64,000 bases of DNA from Pseudomonas abietaniphila (GTDB taxonomy: Bacteria; Pseudomonadota; Gammaproteobacteria; Pseudomonadales; Pseudomonadaceae), in contig NZ_CP155619.1 in assembly GCF_039697315.1 (NCBI RefSeq), positions 2,418,001 through 2,482,000 on the forward strand, written 5' to 3'. Position numbers and translations under genes: made by a program. A model generated the notes under the pieces. The model saw only the letters and a program-made list of their open reading frames with translations. It was not told where the DNA came from and searched no databases. Shown one piece after another: positions 11,189 through 21,349 of this stretch (positions are counted from its first letter, which is position 1; the number at the start of each line of letters is the position of its first letter).

Positions 11189-12523
11189 ATGCCCTTTAGC
11201 TTTCCCCGTCGTTGGCCTGTTCGCCAACTGATCGCCGCCTCCAGTCTCTCTGTACTGGTCGCCTGCGCGGAGCAACCCACCGCTGCCGTCGCCACGCCGC
11301 TTCAAGCCGCTCCTCTTAATGTCGCCAAAGCTTCGCCCTCTGCGCCTTCTACGGTGGCCCAGCCCGACGACGCCAACTTTGAAATCCAGCCTGCGATGAG
11401 CTTCAGCGAGTGGCAGAGCATGTTCCGCGCCCAAGCGCTGAATGCAGGCATTCGTCCTGACGTGTTCGACCGCGCCTTCGCCGGTGTCACTCCGGACATG
11501 AGCGTGGTCAAGGCCGATCGCAGCCAACCCGAATTCACCCGTCCGGTCTGGGAATACCTCGACAGCGCGATGTCTGCCGTGCGCGTGCGCAAAGGCCAGG
11601 CATTACTGGTGCAATACGCAGACGCACTGACGGCGATCGAACAACGCTACGGCGTGGATCGCCAGGCACTGATCGCGGTCTGGGGCATGGAAAGCAGCTT
11701 CGGGCAGTTCCAGGGCACGCAATCGGTGATCCGCTCACTGGCGACCCTGGCCTACGAAGGCCGCCGTCCGCAATTCGCTCAGGATCAGTTGATCGCCGCC
11801 CTGCAAATCATCCAGCACGGCGACATCGATGCACCGAGCATGCTGGGCTCGTGGGCCGGCGCGATGGGACAGACGCAGTTCATTCCCACGACCTACAACA
11901 CCCACGCCGTGGATTTCGATGGTGACGGTCGCCGCGACATCTGGAACTCGCCACTCGATGCGCTGGCGTCCACCGCGCACTATTTGCAAAGCTCGGGCTG
12001 GCAGAAAGGCCAACCGTGGGGCTTTGAAGTGCAACTGGCTCCGGGCTTCGATTACGCCCTGGCCGACGCCTCGACGCGCAAGACCATCGCCGAGTGGCAG
12101 CAGTTGGGCCTGAAGCTGCCCAACGGTTCGTCGCTACCGGCCAATCTGCTACAGCAGCAAGCCGCCTTGTTGTTGCCAGCGGGCTACAAAGGCCCCGCGT
12201 TTCTGGTCATGGATAACTTCCGGGCGATCCTCAAGTACAACAACTCTTCGTCCTATGCATTGGGCATCGGGCTGTTGTCGGAACGCTTCACCGGCGGTGG
12301 CTACGTGCTGGGCCAATGGCCGCGCGGCGATCGCCCTCTGAGTCGCTCTGAGCGCATCGAACTGCAAACCCTGCTCTCGGCCCGCCAGTACGATGCCGGC
12401 GCCCCAGACGGGATTATCGGGGCCAACACACGCAAGGCCATCCGCAGTGCCCAGCAATCCTTTGGCTGGCCGGCTGACGGCTATCCGACTCAGGAACTGT
12501 TGGACAACCTGCGCAAACCGTAA
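11189..12523 (+). CDS. Lytic murein transglycosylase, MltB/SltB family, with peptidoglycan-binding domain
   Basis: Outer-membrane lipoprotein that cleaves the MurNAc-GlcNAc bond to leave 1,6-anhydro ends. The lipobox LSVLVAC has Cys at residue 26. An SLT_2 catalytic domain spans about residues 70-370, with the catalytic Glu in GMESSFGQFQG and the substrate motif SWAGAMGQTQFIPTTY. A PG_binding_1 domain follows at about residues 385-440 (YDAGAPDGIIGANTRKAI). I prefer ATG 11189 because it gives a compact signal peptide; an in-frame GTG at 11177 would add four residues. The distribution of domains differs from the second transglycosylase in the window (17230-18240), which lacks the lipobox and PG-binding domain. 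Confidence 0.9.
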   Translation: MPFSFPRRWPVRQLIAASSLSVLVACAEQPTAAVATPLQAAPLNVAKASPSAPSTVAQPDDANFEIQPAMSFSEWQSMFRAQALNAGIRPDVFDRAFAGVTPDMSVVKADRSQPEFTRPVWEYLDSAMSAVRVRKGQALLVQYADALTAIEQRYGVDRQALIAVWGMESSFGQFQGTQSVIRSLATLAYEGRRPQFAQDQLIAALQIIQHGDIDAPSMLGSWAGAMGQTQFIPTTYNTHAVDFDGDGRRDIWNSPLDALASTAHYLQSSGWQKGQPWGFEVQLAPGFDYALADASTRKTIAEWQQLGLKLPNGSSLPANLLQQQAALLLPAGYKGPAFLVMDNFRAILKYNNSSSYALGIGLLSERFTGGGYVLGQWPRGDRPLSRSERIELQTLLSARQYDAGAPDGIIGANTRKAIRSAQQSFGWPADGYPTQELLDNLRKP

Positions 12524-12538
12524 TCGAACAGCTTCTGT

Positions 12539-12687
12539 CCGGAGGGCGTGGGAGCCTGGCTTGCCAGCGATCTGGCGCGAAGCGGCAGCAAAAGCGGAAA
12601 ACGCGTTCCGTCAGCGTTACCCGATTTGCAGGTTTCATGGCTGCTTCGCAACCAATCGTCGGTAAGCCGGCCTCCCACGCCCTCCGG
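12539..12687. repeat. Inverted repeat pair, REP-like, GC-rich flavour
   Basis: The left arm begins CCGGAGGGCGTGGGAG (12539-12554) and the right arm is its exact reverse complement at 12672-12687. Pairing continues inward less perfectly through the GGCTTGCC/GGTAAGCC parts. It lies between the convergent transglycosylase gene and lipA. Confidence 0.75.
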
Positions 12688-12720
12688 GCAGAATCAAAGG
12701 CGAGACCCACTAAATCCCCG

Positions 12721-12759
12721 AAAAAAAAGGGGCCGGATATCGCTATCCGGCCCCTTTTT
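12721..12759. terminator. Bidirectional intrinsic terminator
   Basis: GGGGCCGGATA (12729-12739), loop TCGC, then TATCCGGCCCC (12744-12754), flanked by eight A on the left and five T on the right. It can terminate both the rightward transglycosylase transcript and the leftward transcript ending at lipA. Confidence 0.9.
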
Positions 12760-12780
12760 ACACGTCAGTCGCGAAGGCGA

Positions 12781-13821
12781 TCAGCCCGCCGTCAGCAACG
12801 ACTTGGTCAGCTTCGCCTGCTCGTCGGCGTGGTACGAAGAACGCACCAGAGGACCCGACGCGACGTTCTTGAAGCCCATCTTGTAACCTTCTTTGGCGAA
12901 CCAGGCGAAGGTGTCCGGGTGCACGAAGCGCTGAACCGGCAAGTGGCTGCGCGAAGGCTGCAGGTACTGGCCCAGCGTCAGCATGTCGATGTTGTGCTCG
13001 CGCATGCGCTGCATCACTTCGATCACTTCTTCGTCGGTCTCGCCCAGGCCCAGCATCAAGCCGGATTTGGTCGGCACGTGAGGGACCATTTCCTTGAAGC
13101 GTTGCAGCAGGGTCAGCGACCACTGATAGTCCGAACCCGGACGCGCGGCCTTATACAGGCGTGGCACGGTTTCCAGGTTGTGGTTGAACACGTCAGGCGG
13201 CGTTGCGGCTGTGATTTCCAGCGCAATGTCCATACGGCCACGGTAGTCCGGCACCAGCGTTTCCAGTTGCACGTTCGGCGACAGAGCGCGGATTTCACGG
13301 ATGCAGTCGGCAAAGTGCTGAGCGCCACCGTCACGCAGGTCGTCTCGGTCAACCGAGGTGATCACCACGTATTTGAGTTTCAGGTCGGCAATGGCAACCG
13401 CCAGGTTCTTCGGCTCGTCGATGTCCAGTGCTTTCGGGCGGCCATGGCCGACGTCGCAGAACGGGCAACGACGGGTGCAGATGTCACCCATGATCATGAA
13501 GGTTGCGGTGCCGCCGGAGAAGCACTCGCCCAGGTTCGGGCAGGAAGCCTCTTCGCACACGCTGTGCAGCTTGTGCTTGCGCAGCAGCGCCTTGATACGG
13601 TCGACCTCAGGCGATACCGGAATACGGACGCGAATCCAGTCCGGCTTTTTCGGCAATTCCACCGTAGGGATGATCTTTACCGGGATGCGCGCCACTTTTT
13701 CCGCGCCACGCAACTTCACACCCGCTTCAACTTTCGGACGCGCAGCACGCTCAGGCGTCACCACGTTCGCTGTCGGGATCAGGGTTTGCACGGCATCTGC
13801 CGTCTCATGCGCAGTAGTCAT
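12781..13821 (-). CDS. lipA: Lipoyl synthase
   Basis: Radical-SAM enzyme that inserts two sulfurs into octanoyl groups on E2 and H proteins. The auxiliary cluster motif [12 protein letters not shown] and the radical-SAM motif [10 protein letters not shown] are intact. The product is 346 residues. The N-terminal 40-residue extension before [13 protein letters not shown] is usual in Pseudomonas. It lies directly downstream of lipB (1-base gap region) and ends at the bidirectional terminator, so it is the last gene of the leftward cluster. Confidence 0.96.
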   Translation of the reverse strand: MTTAHETADAVQTLIPTANVVTPERAARPKVEAGVKLRGAEKVARIPVKIIPTVELPKKPDWIRVRIPVSPEVDRIKALLRKHKLHSVCEEASCPNLGECFSGGTATFMIMGDICTRRCPFCDVGHGRPKALDIDEPKNLAVAIADLKLKYVVITSVDRDDLRDGGAQHFADCIREIRALSPNVQLETLVPDYRGRMDIALEITAATPPDVFNHNLETVPRLYKAARPGSDYQWSLTLLQRFKEMVPHVPTKSGLMLGLGETDEEVIEVMQRMREHNIDMLTLGQYLQPSRSHLPVQRFVHPDTFAWFAKEGYKMGFKNVASGPLVRSSYHADEQAKLTKSLLTAG

Positions 13822-13822
13822 A

Positions 13823-14470
13823 TCAGTCGATTCCGCCCGTTAGGGTCGTCTGCTCAGCGTAGTCGAGGTGTTTGACGAGCTGCGCACGCAGCCGGGCACT
13901 AACCTCGGCAAATTCAATCGGGCCTGCCTGTTCACGCAGCTGGGTCATCGCCAGCCCCGCATACCCGCAGGGATTAATCCGTTTAAACGGGTCCAGATCC
14001 ATGTCGACATTCAGCGCCAGTCCATGAAATGAACAGCCATTACGGATACGAAGGCCCAGGGACGCAATTTTCGCCCCGTCGACATAGACCCCCGGTGCTT
14101 CGGGTTTGGCTGCTGCCGTTACGCCGTAACTGGCCAGCAGGTCGATCAGACTGTGCTCGATCCGGGTGACCAGTTCGCGCACGCCATAACCCAGGCGACG
14201 GACATCCAGCATCAGATAGGCCACCAGTTGACCGGGGCCATGATAAGTCACTTGGCCACCGCGATCGACCTGTACCACCGGAATATCACCCGGAAGTAGT
14301 AGATGTTCGGGTTTTCCGGACTGTCCCTGAGTAAAAACCGGCGGGTGCTGTACCAGCCACACTTCATCGGGCGTGTCGCGGTCGCGTCCGTCCGTGAAGC
14401 GTTGCATGGCCTGCCAGGCGGGCTCGTAGGCGACCGTTCCCAGATCGCGAAAGCCCAGACAACCGCCCAT
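13823..14470 (-). CDS. lipB: Octanoyltransferase
   Basis: Transfers octanoate from acyl-ACP to lipoyl domains, the step before LipA. The product is 215 residues from ATG 14470, which overlaps the ybeD stop as TGATG; a GTG one codon upstream is possible. Conserved features are the [16 protein letters not shown] block with its catalytic-pocket residues, the Lys in [17 protein letters not shown], and the [12 protein letters not shown] segment that carries the acyl-acceptor Cys. Confidence 0.95.
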   Translation of the reverse strand: MGGCLGFRDLGTVAYEPAWQAMQRFTDGRDRDTPDEVWLVQHPPVFTQGQSGKPEHLLLPGDIPVVQVDRGGQVTYHGPGQLVAYLMLDVRRLGYGVRELVTRIEHSLIDLLASYGVTAAAKPEAPGVYVDGAKIASLGLRIRNGCSFHGLALNVDMDLDPFKRINPCGYAGLAMTQLREQAGPIEFAEVSARLRAQLVKHLDYAEQTTLTGGID

Positions 14471-14745
14471 CACAGCACCATGTGCACTTTGCCCGTGGCG
14501 CGCAGCTCGCTGTTGATGTCGTAAAGCTGATCCTGGCCCGTGGCAACGATGTGCAGCTGCAACGTGGTGTATTTACCGTTGCTGCTCTGGCGCTCGGCCT
14601 CCTTCTCATCGAGAAGCGTTGCGTGCTTCTTGACGATGGCGATGACCTCGTCTCTGAAGCCCACGCCAGTGTCGCCGATGATCTTGATCGGGTAGTCAGC
14701 GCAAGGGAATTCGATTTTCGGTGCTTTTACTTCGGAATCTGTCAT
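14470..14745 (-). CDS. ybeD: DUF493 family protein YbeD
   Basis: Small cytoplasmic protein of 91 residues with an ACT-like alpha/beta fold; its function is undefined, though it is consistently placed between dacA/dacC and lipB. Sequence features are the [12 protein letters not shown] start of the domain and the [18 protein letters not shown] strand-helix. I chose ATG 14745 ([13 protein letters not shown]) because the longer frame only adds the spacer after dacC. It is coupled to lipB by the TGATG overlap. Confidence 0.88.
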   Translation of the reverse strand: MTDSEVKAPKIEFPCADYPIKIIGDTGVGFRDEVIAIVKKHATLLDEKEAERQSSNGKYTTLQLHIVATGQDQLYDINSELRATGKVHMVL

Positions 14746-14841
14746 GGCAGTGACGGCCTCGTAAGCCGGAAAACGGACAGTCCCCCACCGCGATGGCGGC
14801 AGGGGCGTAGGGAGCAACGGTCAGTCAGTGATCAATCGCGA

Positions 14842-16002
14842 TCAGTTGAACAGACTGTAGAAGAACATGCGAATGCTGTCCCACAGGCGGCGGAAGATAC
14901 CACCTTCTTCGACAGCGTCCATGGCGATGAGATTAGCGGTGCGAACGACCTTGTCGTCCAGCTTCACTTCAACCTGACCGATCACGTCACCCTTGGCGAT
15001 TGGAGCTACCAGTTTCGGGTTGATGGTCATGCTGGCGGTCAGCTTCTTCATCTCGCCCTTAGGCATGGTCATGGACAGGTCATCCGCCAGACCGGCCTTG
15101 ACCTGACGCTCGGTGCCTTTCCAGACGGCGGCCTGAGCCAGCTCGGTGCCTTTCTGGTAGAAGGTCTGGGTTTCGAAGAAACGGAAACCGTAGGTCAGCA
15201 GCTTCTGGGTTTCAGCAGCACGAGCCTGTTCGCTGTTGGTGCCGAACACCACGGCGATCAGACGCATGCCGTCACGAACGGCCGAGGACACCATGCAGTA
15301 GCCGGCTTCTTCGGTGTGACCGGTTTTCAGACCGTCGACGGTCTTGTCACGCCACAGCAGCAGGTTACGGTTTGGCTGCTTGATGCCGTTCCAGAAGAAC
15401 TCTTTCTGCGAGTAGATCGCGTAGTGAGCCGGGTCTTCGTGGATGATCGCGCGGGCCAGCAGCGCCATGTCGTGGGCGGTGGCGTAGTGGTCAGGGTTCG
15501 GCAGACCGGTAGGGTTCATGAAGTGGCTGTTGACCATCCCCAGATCGCCTGCCGTTTTGTTCATCATGTCGGCGAACGCGTCTTCGCTGCCGGCGATGTG
15601 CTCGGACAGCGCAACGCTGGCGTCGTTACCCGACTGGATGATGATGCCGTGCAGCAGGTCGCTGACGGTCACCTGGCTGCCCACCTTGATGAACATCCGC
15701 GAACCGCCGGTACGCCAGGCGTTTTCGCTGACGGTGACCGGGTCGTTCTCACCGATCTGGCCACGGCGGATTTCCAGCGTAGCGATGTAAGCGGTCATCA
15801 GCTTTGTCAGACTGGCGGGCGGCAGACGCTGGTCACCGTTGTTTTCGACCAGAACGTTGCCACTGTTGGCATCCATCAACACGTAAGCCTTGGCAGCCAG
15901 TTGAGGTGCCGACGGTGTCATCTGTTCTGCTGCGAACGCGACAGGTGCGGTGAATAGCGGAATTAACAGGCAAAGGCGTTTTGCAAAGGTGGTGATGTTC
16001 AT
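14842..16002 (-). CDS. dacC: D-alanyl-D-alanine carboxypeptidase (PBP5/6 type)
   Basis: Removes the terminal D-Ala from peptidoglycan pentapeptides. The product is 386 residues with a cleavable signal peptide (PVAFAAEQ). The catalytic motifs are SLTK at residues 64-67, SGN in IQSGNDASV, and KTG in GLKTGHTEEAG. The C-terminal domain ends in an amphipathic membrane anchor (LWDSIRMFFYSLFN). I took ATG 16002, which starts the signal peptide at MNITTF; the upstream in-frame start lacks support. It is named dacC in P. aeruginosa and dacA elsewhere. Confidence 0.94.
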   Translation of the reverse strand: MNITTFAKRLCLLIPLFTAPVAFAAEQMTPSAPQLAAKAYVLMDANSGNVLVENNGDQRLPPASLTKLMTAYIATLEIRRGQIGENDPVTVSENAWRTGGSRMFIKVGSQVTVSDLLHGIIIQSGNDASVALSEHIAGSEDAFADMMNKTAGDLGMVNSHFMNPTGLPNPDHYATAHDMALLARAIIHEDPAHYAIYSQKEFFWNGIKQPNRNLLLWRDKTVDGLKTGHTEEAGYCMVSSAVRDGMRLIAVVFGTNSEQARAAETQKLLTYGFRFFETQTFYQKGTELAQAAVWKGTERQVKAGLADDLSMTMPKGEMKKLTASMTINPKLVAPIAKGDVIGQVEVKLDDKVVRTANLIAMDAVEEGGIFRRLWDSIRMFFYSLFN

Positions 16003-16198
16003 CCGTCTCTCGAAAATGCTAATGGGCAAACATGCCCTCGCGGGCAAAGCGGTGGTGCCGGGCTACCCCGGCAAACGGGCTCACATTCTACAGATGAACC
16101 CGTGAAATGCTGCTGACAACGCTTGCTCTGGCGGCAAGTCGCTTGCCAGGCAGCTTCGATTCGTCCCCGTTGCCGAGGCGCGAATCACTGATCTGACG

Positions 16199-17230
16199 TT
16201 ACTGATCCGATGTAACCACGCTTGGCGAGCCCAGATTGGCCGACCTTACGCTGTTTTGCAGTTGCTGGGCTTCACCCGGCGTGTCGACCGGTCCCATCCG
16301 CACGCGATAGAGCGTCTGTTGATTGCGCGCTATCGAACTCACGAACACCGGGGCCCGAACCATCCCGCTCAGTTTCGACCTCAGGAGTTCCGCAGCGTCC
16401 GGGTTGGCGAAGGCTCCCACTTGGAGAAACAGCCCAGACGCTTGTCCGGAAGCGTTTTTTTTTGCGTCGATCGGAACAGGCGATACCGGCGCGGCGTGTT
16501 GGGCCGGTGGCGGCGTCCACTGCTCGATGGTGCCCGCCGATGCGGTGATCACCGGCGCTGCAACCGGCGCCTGCCGTGGCGCAGGATTGCTCGCCACTTG
16601 CGGCTGATCGAGCATCAACGGCGCAGGTTTGCCACGCTGTGCCCAATACTGCGCGGGATCGATGCCCTCGACCTTCACCCGAGCGGTGCCGATTTCGGCA
16701 TAACCCAGCTTTTTCGCCGCCGCGTAAGACAGGTCGATGATGCGATCCGAATAGAACGGCCCGCGATCGTTGACCCGCAGGATCACCGAGCGGTTGTTGT
16801 CCAGGTTGGTGACGCGTACGTAACTGGGAAGCGGCAGCGTCTTGTGCGCCGCGCTCATCCCATACAGGTCATACACTTCGCCGTTGGCGGTGTTTTGACC
16901 GTGGAATTTGGTGCCGTACCAGGACGCAGTGCCGGTCGCGGTGTAATTGCTGGAGTCGCTGAGCGGGAAATAGGTCTTGCCCAGTACGGTGTACGGGTTG
17001 GCCTTGTATGGACCGGTGTGCAGGGTCGGCACGGCATCGGGAATGCGCGAAACGTCGACGTCCCACCACGGCGCACCGTCTTTGTGGGCGCGGTTGATGT
17101 CCAGCCCCGGCTGCGAGCGGATAACGTTGCCCTGCTGGGTCGGTCGACTGGTGGAGCAACTGACGACCAGCAATGCCAGCGCCGCGAAGGCCATCAACTT
17201 CAATGGTTGTTGCATCGGCAATGACCGCAT
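16199..17230 (-). CDS. rlpA: Septal/rare lipoprotein RlpA, lytic transglycosylase
   Basis: Outer-membrane lipoprotein; in P. aeruginosa RlpA cuts naked, stem-peptide-free glycan strands at the septum. The product is 343 residues. The lipobox LLVVSC places the acylated Cys at residue 25. A double-psi beta-barrel domain lies around residues 95-190 (GTASWYGTKFHG, VNDRGPFYSDRIIDLS). A proline-rich linker leads to a SPOR domain at about residues 263-343, which binds denuded glycans. The start at ATG 17230 overlaps the sltB1 stop (TAATG), so the two are coupled. Confidence 0.93.
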   Translation of the reverse strand: MRSLPMQQPLKLMAFAALALLVVSCSTSRPTQQGNVIRSQPGLDINRAHKDGAPWWDVDVSRIPDAVPTLHTGPYKANPYTVLGKTYFPLSDSSNYTATGTASWYGTKFHGQNTANGEVYDLYGMSAAHKTLPLPSYVRVTNLDNNRSVILRVNDRGPFYSDRIIDLSYAAAKKLGYAEIGTARVKVEGIDPAQYWAQRGKPAPLMLDQPQVASNPAPRQAPVAAPVITASAGTIEQWTPPPAQHAAPVSPVPIDAKKNASGQASGLFLQVGAFANPDAAELLRSKLSGMVRAPVFVSSIARNQQTLYRVRMGPVDTPGEAQQLQNSVRSANLGSPSVVTSDQ

Positions 17231-18240
17231 TACTTGACGCCCCGAGCTTGAACAAGCATTTCAGACAGCTGATGCACGGCCATGGCGTACATCACGCTGC
17301 GGTTGTAACGCGTGATTGCGTAAAAATTCTTCAAACCCATCCAGTATTCAGGGCCGTTGTCGCCTTCGAGGCGAAACGCCGTGACCGGCATATCATCGCG
17401 CAGCGCATCATGACTCGCCCACCCCAAGGCTCGCAACTCCCCGACGGTCTTCACCGGTTCGATTCCCGGGCTTAAACCCTCATCGACCCGATCACCGCGC
17501 ACGCTGGCCTGGCTGACCACAGGTTCACCCGCGACCCAGCCATGGCGTTTGAAATAGCTGGCGACGCTGCCAATTGCATCATCCGGATCGTTCCAGATAT
17601 TGATGTGGCCATCGCCGTCGAAATCCACCGCGTACGCGCGGAAACTGCTGGGCATGAACTGCGGCAGACCCATGGCGCCCGCATAGGAACCTTTGAGGGT
17701 CAGCGGGTCCACCTGTTCCTCACGGGACAGCAGCAAAAACTCGCGCAGCTCCTTGCGGAAAAACTCGGCACGAGGAGGATAGTCGAAACTCAGCGTCGAT
17801 AAAGCGTCGATTACCCGGTAATTTCCGGTATTGCGACCAAAAAAGGTTTCCACTCCGATGATCGCGACAATCACCTGAGCGGGCACGCCGTACTCTTGTT
17901 CAGCACGCGCCAACGCCGCTTCATGCTGCCGCCAGAAGTCCACGCCCCGCGCAATACGCGCGTCGGTCAGGAACATCGGACGGTAATCCTTCCACGCCTT
18001 GACCCGCTCGGCGGGCCGCGAAATCGCGTCGAGAATTGACTGTTTGCGCTCGACATTGCGAAACACTTCGATCAATTGCTCGCCGGCAAATCCGTAATCC
18101 CGGGTCATGTCACTGACGAACTGAGCGACCTGAGGCGAACCCTCATAGTCACCCGCAAGCGACTCCTGCACTGAACCGAGGATGCCCATCAGACCGACCA
18201 GCGGCACATATCGAGCAGCCCAGCCACGCACTACTTGCAT
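17230..18240 (-). CDS. sltB1: Membrane-bound/soluble lytic transglycosylase B (SltB1/MltB family)
   Basis: Periplasmic enzyme of 336 residues, close to the length I recall for P. aeruginosa SltB1. It has an N-terminal signal sequence (about residues 1-29, ending ESLAG) without a lipobox. The SLT_2 domain contains the catalytic Glu in IGVETFFGRNTG and SYAGAMGLPQFMPSSF. I chose ATG 18240 because an AAGGTCAGGA ribosome site precedes it and the longer frame would run into rodA. It sits between rodA and rlpA, so synthesis and cleavage genes are co-transcribed. Confidence 0.92.
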   Translation of the reverse strand: MQVVRGWAARYVPLVGLMGILGSVQESLAGDYEGSPQVAQFVSDMTRDYGFAGEQLIEVFRNVERKQSILDAISRPAERVKAWKDYRPMFLTDARIARGVDFWRQHEAALARAEQEYGVPAQVIVAIIGVETFFGRNTGNYRVIDALSTLSFDYPPRAEFFRKELREFLLLSREEQVDPLTLKGSYAGAMGLPQFMPSSFRAYAVDFDGDGHINIWNDPDDAIGSVASYFKRHGWVAGEPVVSQASVRGDRVDEGLSPGIEPVKTVGELRALGWASHDALRDDMPVTAFRLEGDNGPEYWMGLKNFYAITRYNRSVMYAMAVHQLSEMLVQARGVK

Positions 18241-18281
18241 TGAGTTCCTGACCTTAAAACCTGAGCGGTTATCCACTTTAA

Positions 18282-19427
18282 TCAAACCTGAGCGATCCAC
18301 TTGCGATGGGTATGGATCGACATCAAAACCCCAAACGCTGACAGCAGTGTCACCAGCGAAGTTCCGCCGTAACTAATGAAGGGCAATGGCACGCCCACCA
18401 CCGGCAGCAAGCCGCTGACCATACCGATGTTGACGAAAACATACACAAAAAACGTCATGGTCAGGCTGCCCGCGAGCAGCTTGCCGTAGAGCGTCTGCGC
18501 CTGAGCCGTGATGACCAGACCGCGACCGATCAACAGCAGGTAGATCAGCAACAGGGCACAAATACCCACCAGACCGAATTCCTCGCCCAACACCGCAATG
18601 ATGAAGTCGGTGTGGCTTTCCGGAAGGAAATCCAGGTGAGACTGGGTGCCCAGCAACCAGCCCTTGCCGAAAACCCCGCCCGAGCCAATCGCGGCCTTGG
18701 ACTGAATGATGTTCCAGCCGGTGCCCAGCGGATCGCTCTCAGGGTCAAGGAAGGTCAGGATGCGTTGCTTCTGATAGTCGTGCATGAAGAAGAACCACAT
18801 CGCCACCGCGACGGGCACAGCCGCCGCGATCACGCCAATGATCCAGCGCCAGCGCAGGCCCGCCATGAACAATACGAAGGTCCCGGACGCCAGAATCAGC
18901 AGCGATGTGCCGAGGTCCGGCTGGCGCACGATCAGGATGAACGGCAATCCGATCAAGCCGAGACTGACGGCCACGTGCTTCAGATGCGGCGGCAATGTGC
19001 GCTTGGACAGGTACCAGGCGATGGTCGCCGGCATGATGATCTTCATGAATTCCGACGGCTGGAAACGGATCACGCCGGGAATGTTGATCCAGCGCGTCGC
19101 GCCCATGGCGTTGTGGCCCATGACGTCCACCGCGACCAGCAACAACACGCCGAAGACGTAGGCGATCGGCACCCAGCGTGCCATGAAGCGCGGCTCCAGC
19201 TGCGCGATCACGAACATCGACACCAGGCCGATGCCGAACGAGGTGGCTTGCTTGATCAGCAGGTCCCAGCTCTTTCCGCTGGCGGAATACAGGACGAACA
19301 GGCTGCCGGCCGCCAGTGTCAGCAACAGGATCAGCAACGGGCCGTCGACGTGGATTTTCTGCAGGAAGGTGGCGCGACGGCGCATCACATCTTCGCTGGA
19401 GAGGATGCGGTCGAAATTACTCTTCAC
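18282..19427 (-). CDS. rodA: Rod-shape SEDS glycosyltransferase RodA
   Basis: SEDS-family peptidoglycan polymerase that works with PBP2 in the elongasome. The product is 381 residues from GTG 19427, with about ten membrane segments. Hallmarks include RFQPSEFMKI, the extracytoplasmic IVRQPDLGTSLLI, DFLPESHTDFI and the C-terminal PFISYGGTSLV. The start overlaps the mrdA stop by 11 bases. A downstream ATG at 19385 is possible and would give a 367-residue protein. Coupling to mrdA fits the RodA-PBP2 partnership. Confidence 0.95.
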   Translation of the reverse strand: MKSNFDRILSSEDVMRRRATFLQKIHVDGPLLILLLTLAAGSLFVLYSASGKSWDLLIKQATSFGIGLVSMFVIAQLEPRFMARWVPIAYVFGVLLLVAVDVMGHNAMGATRWINIPGVIRFQPSEFMKIIMPATIAWYLSKRTLPPHLKHVAVSLGLIGLPFILIVRQPDLGTSLLILASGTFVLFMAGLRWRWIIGVIAAAVPVAVAMWFFFMHDYQKQRILTFLDPESDPLGTGWNIIQSKAAIGSGGVFGKGWLLGTQSHLDFLPESHTDFIIAVLGEEFGLVGICALLLIYLLLIGRGLVITAQAQTLYGKLLAGSLTMTFFVYVFVNIGMVSGLLPVVGVPLPFISYGGTSLVTLLSAFGVLMSIHTHRKWIAQV

Positions 19428-21318
19428 GGGCCGCGGTCTCCGGAGGCAGTGTATTGCTGGCGTATTCGGGTTTCAGATGACCCTGAGGGTCCAGAAGCCA
19501 GGCATCCATGACCTGACGCACGACAGGTGCAGCGGCGCCGGAGCCCGATTCACCGTTTTCAATCATGACCGCGACCACGATTTTCGGGTTGTCGGCTGGC
19601 GCAAAGCCCACGAACAACGCGTGGTCACGGTGGCGTTCCTGCACTTTGGAGCGGTCGTATTTTTCACCCTGGCGAATCGCGACGACCTGCGCCGTACCGC
19701 TCTTGCCCGCGATGCGGTATTGCGCGCCGATGGCGGCCTTGCGCGCGGTACCACGGGCACCGTGCATCACCTGCTGCATCCCGTGGTTGACCTTGCCCCA
19801 GTCGGACGGGTCGCGCAGGACAATATCGGGCATCGGGTTCTCATCTACCGGCTTCTGACCTTCGATGGTCCTGGCCAGATGCGGACGATTCCATTTGCCC
19901 TTGTTCGCCACCAGCGCCGTGGCCTGTGCCAGTTGCAGCGGCGTGGCCTGCATGTAGCCCTGACCGATACCGAGGATCAATGTTTCGCCCGGGAACCAGG
20001 CCTGACGCCGCGTGACGCGCTTCCAGTCGCGGGACGGCATCAGACCGGGCGACTCTTCGAACATGTCCAGCGAGACCTTTTGCCCGATACCGAACTTGTT
20101 CAGGTACGCCGACAGCCTGTCGATGCCGACCTTGTGCGCCAGGTCATAGAAGTAGGTGTCGTTGGAACGCATGATTGCGGTGTCCAGATCGACCCAGCCG
20201 TCGCCGGTGCGATTCCAGTTACGGTATTTGTGATCGTAGTTGGGCAGCATGTAGTAGCCGGGGTCAAACACCCGGGTACTGGCGGTCACGACGCCCGAGT
20301 CGAGACCCGCGATGGCCACGGCGGGCTTGATGGTCGAACCCGGCGGGTACAGGCCCCGCAGAATACGGTTGAACAGCGGCCGATCCACCGAATCTCGCAG
20401 TTCCGAGTAAGCCTTGAAGCTGATGCCTGTGACGAACAGATTAGGATCGAAGCTTGGCTGACTGACCATCGCCAGCACTTCGCCAGTGTTCGGGTCCAGC
20501 GCTACCACGGCGCCACGACGTCCGGCCAGGGCGGCTTCGGCGGCTTCCTGCAACTGGATATCGAGGCTCAGGACAATGTCCTTGCCCGGCACCGGATCGG
20601 TCCGTTTCAGGACCCGCAGCACCCGACCACGCGCATTGGTCTCGACTTCTTCGTAGCCCACCTGACCGTGCAGCTCGGGCTCGTAGAATCGCTCGATCCC
20701 GGTCTTGCCCATGTGATGGGTGCCGCTGTAATTCACGGGATCGAGACTCTTCAGTTCTTTCTCGTTGATGCGCCCCATGTACCCCACCGAGTGCGCGAAA
20801 TGCGCGCCCTGCGGGTAGTGTCGAATCAACTGCGCGACCACCTCGACGCCCGGCAGGCGGAACTGGTTGACCGCAATCCGGGCGATCTGCTCCTCGGTCA
20901 GCTCGAACAGGATCGGCACCGGCTCAAACGGACGGCGCCCCTGCTTCATGCGTTTTTCGAAGATGATCCGGTCGTCCGGCGTCAGTTCCAGCACTTCAAT
21001 GATCGTGTCGAGGACCTTGGCCCACTCGCCCCCCGCGCGCTCGCGGGTCATGCTCAGGTTGAAGCTGGGCCTGTTGTCGGCGATCACCACGCCATTGCGG
21101 TCAAAGATCAGCCCGCGGCTAGGCGGAATCGGCTGCACATGAACCCGGTTGTTTTCCGACAGGGTCGAGTGATAGTCGTACTGGATGACCTGCAGGAAAT
21201 ACAGGCGCGCCACCAACACGCAGATCAGCACGATCACGATGCCAGCGCCGACCACGACACGGTTACGCACCAGGCGTGCGTCCTTTTCGTGGTCTTTCAG
21301 GCGAATCGGCTGAGACAT
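19417..21318 (-). CDS. mrdA: Penicillin-binding protein 2
   Basis: Class B transpeptidase for lateral-wall elongation. The product is 633 residues: a short cytoplasmic N-terminus, one membrane anchor (about residues 20-45), the dimerisation/pedestal domain and the transpeptidase domain. Active-site motifs are STIK (PPGSTIKPAVA), SND (MRSNDTYFYDL) and KSGT (GKSGTAQVV). It is called pbpA in P. aeruginosa. It lies 31 bases after rlmH and overlaps rodA. Confidence 0.96.
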   Translation of the reverse strand: MSQPIRLKDHEKDARLVRNRVVVGAGIVIVLICVLVARLYFLQVIQYDYHSTLSENNRVHVQPIPPSRGLIFDRNGVVIADNRPSFNLSMTRERAGGEWAKVLDTIIEVLELTPDDRIIFEKRMKQGRRPFEPVPILFELTEEQIARIAVNQFRLPGVEVVAQLIRHYPQGAHFAHSVGYMGRINEKELKSLDPVNYSGTHHMGKTGIERFYEPELHGQVGYEEVETNARGRVLRVLKRTDPVPGKDIVLSLDIQLQEAAEAALAGRRGAVVALDPNTGEVLAMVSQPSFDPNLFVTGISFKAYSELRDSVDRPLFNRILRGLYPPGSTIKPAVAIAGLDSGVVTASTRVFDPGYYMLPNYDHKYRNWNRTGDGWVDLDTAIMRSNDTYFYDLAHKVGIDRLSAYLNKFGIGQKVSLDMFEESPGLMPSRDWKRVTRRQAWFPGETLILGIGQGYMQATPLQLAQATALVANKGKWNRPHLARTIEGQKPVDENPMPDIVLRDPSDWGKVNHGMQQVMHGARGTARKAAIGAQYRIAGKSGTAQVVAIRQGEKYDRSKVQERHRDHALFVGFAPADNPKIVVAVMIENGESGSGAAAPVVRQVMDAWLLDPQGHLKPEYASNTLPPETAAREE

Positions 21319-21349
21319 TTAGGGCGTGTTCACAGTGAAGGCAGCAGCG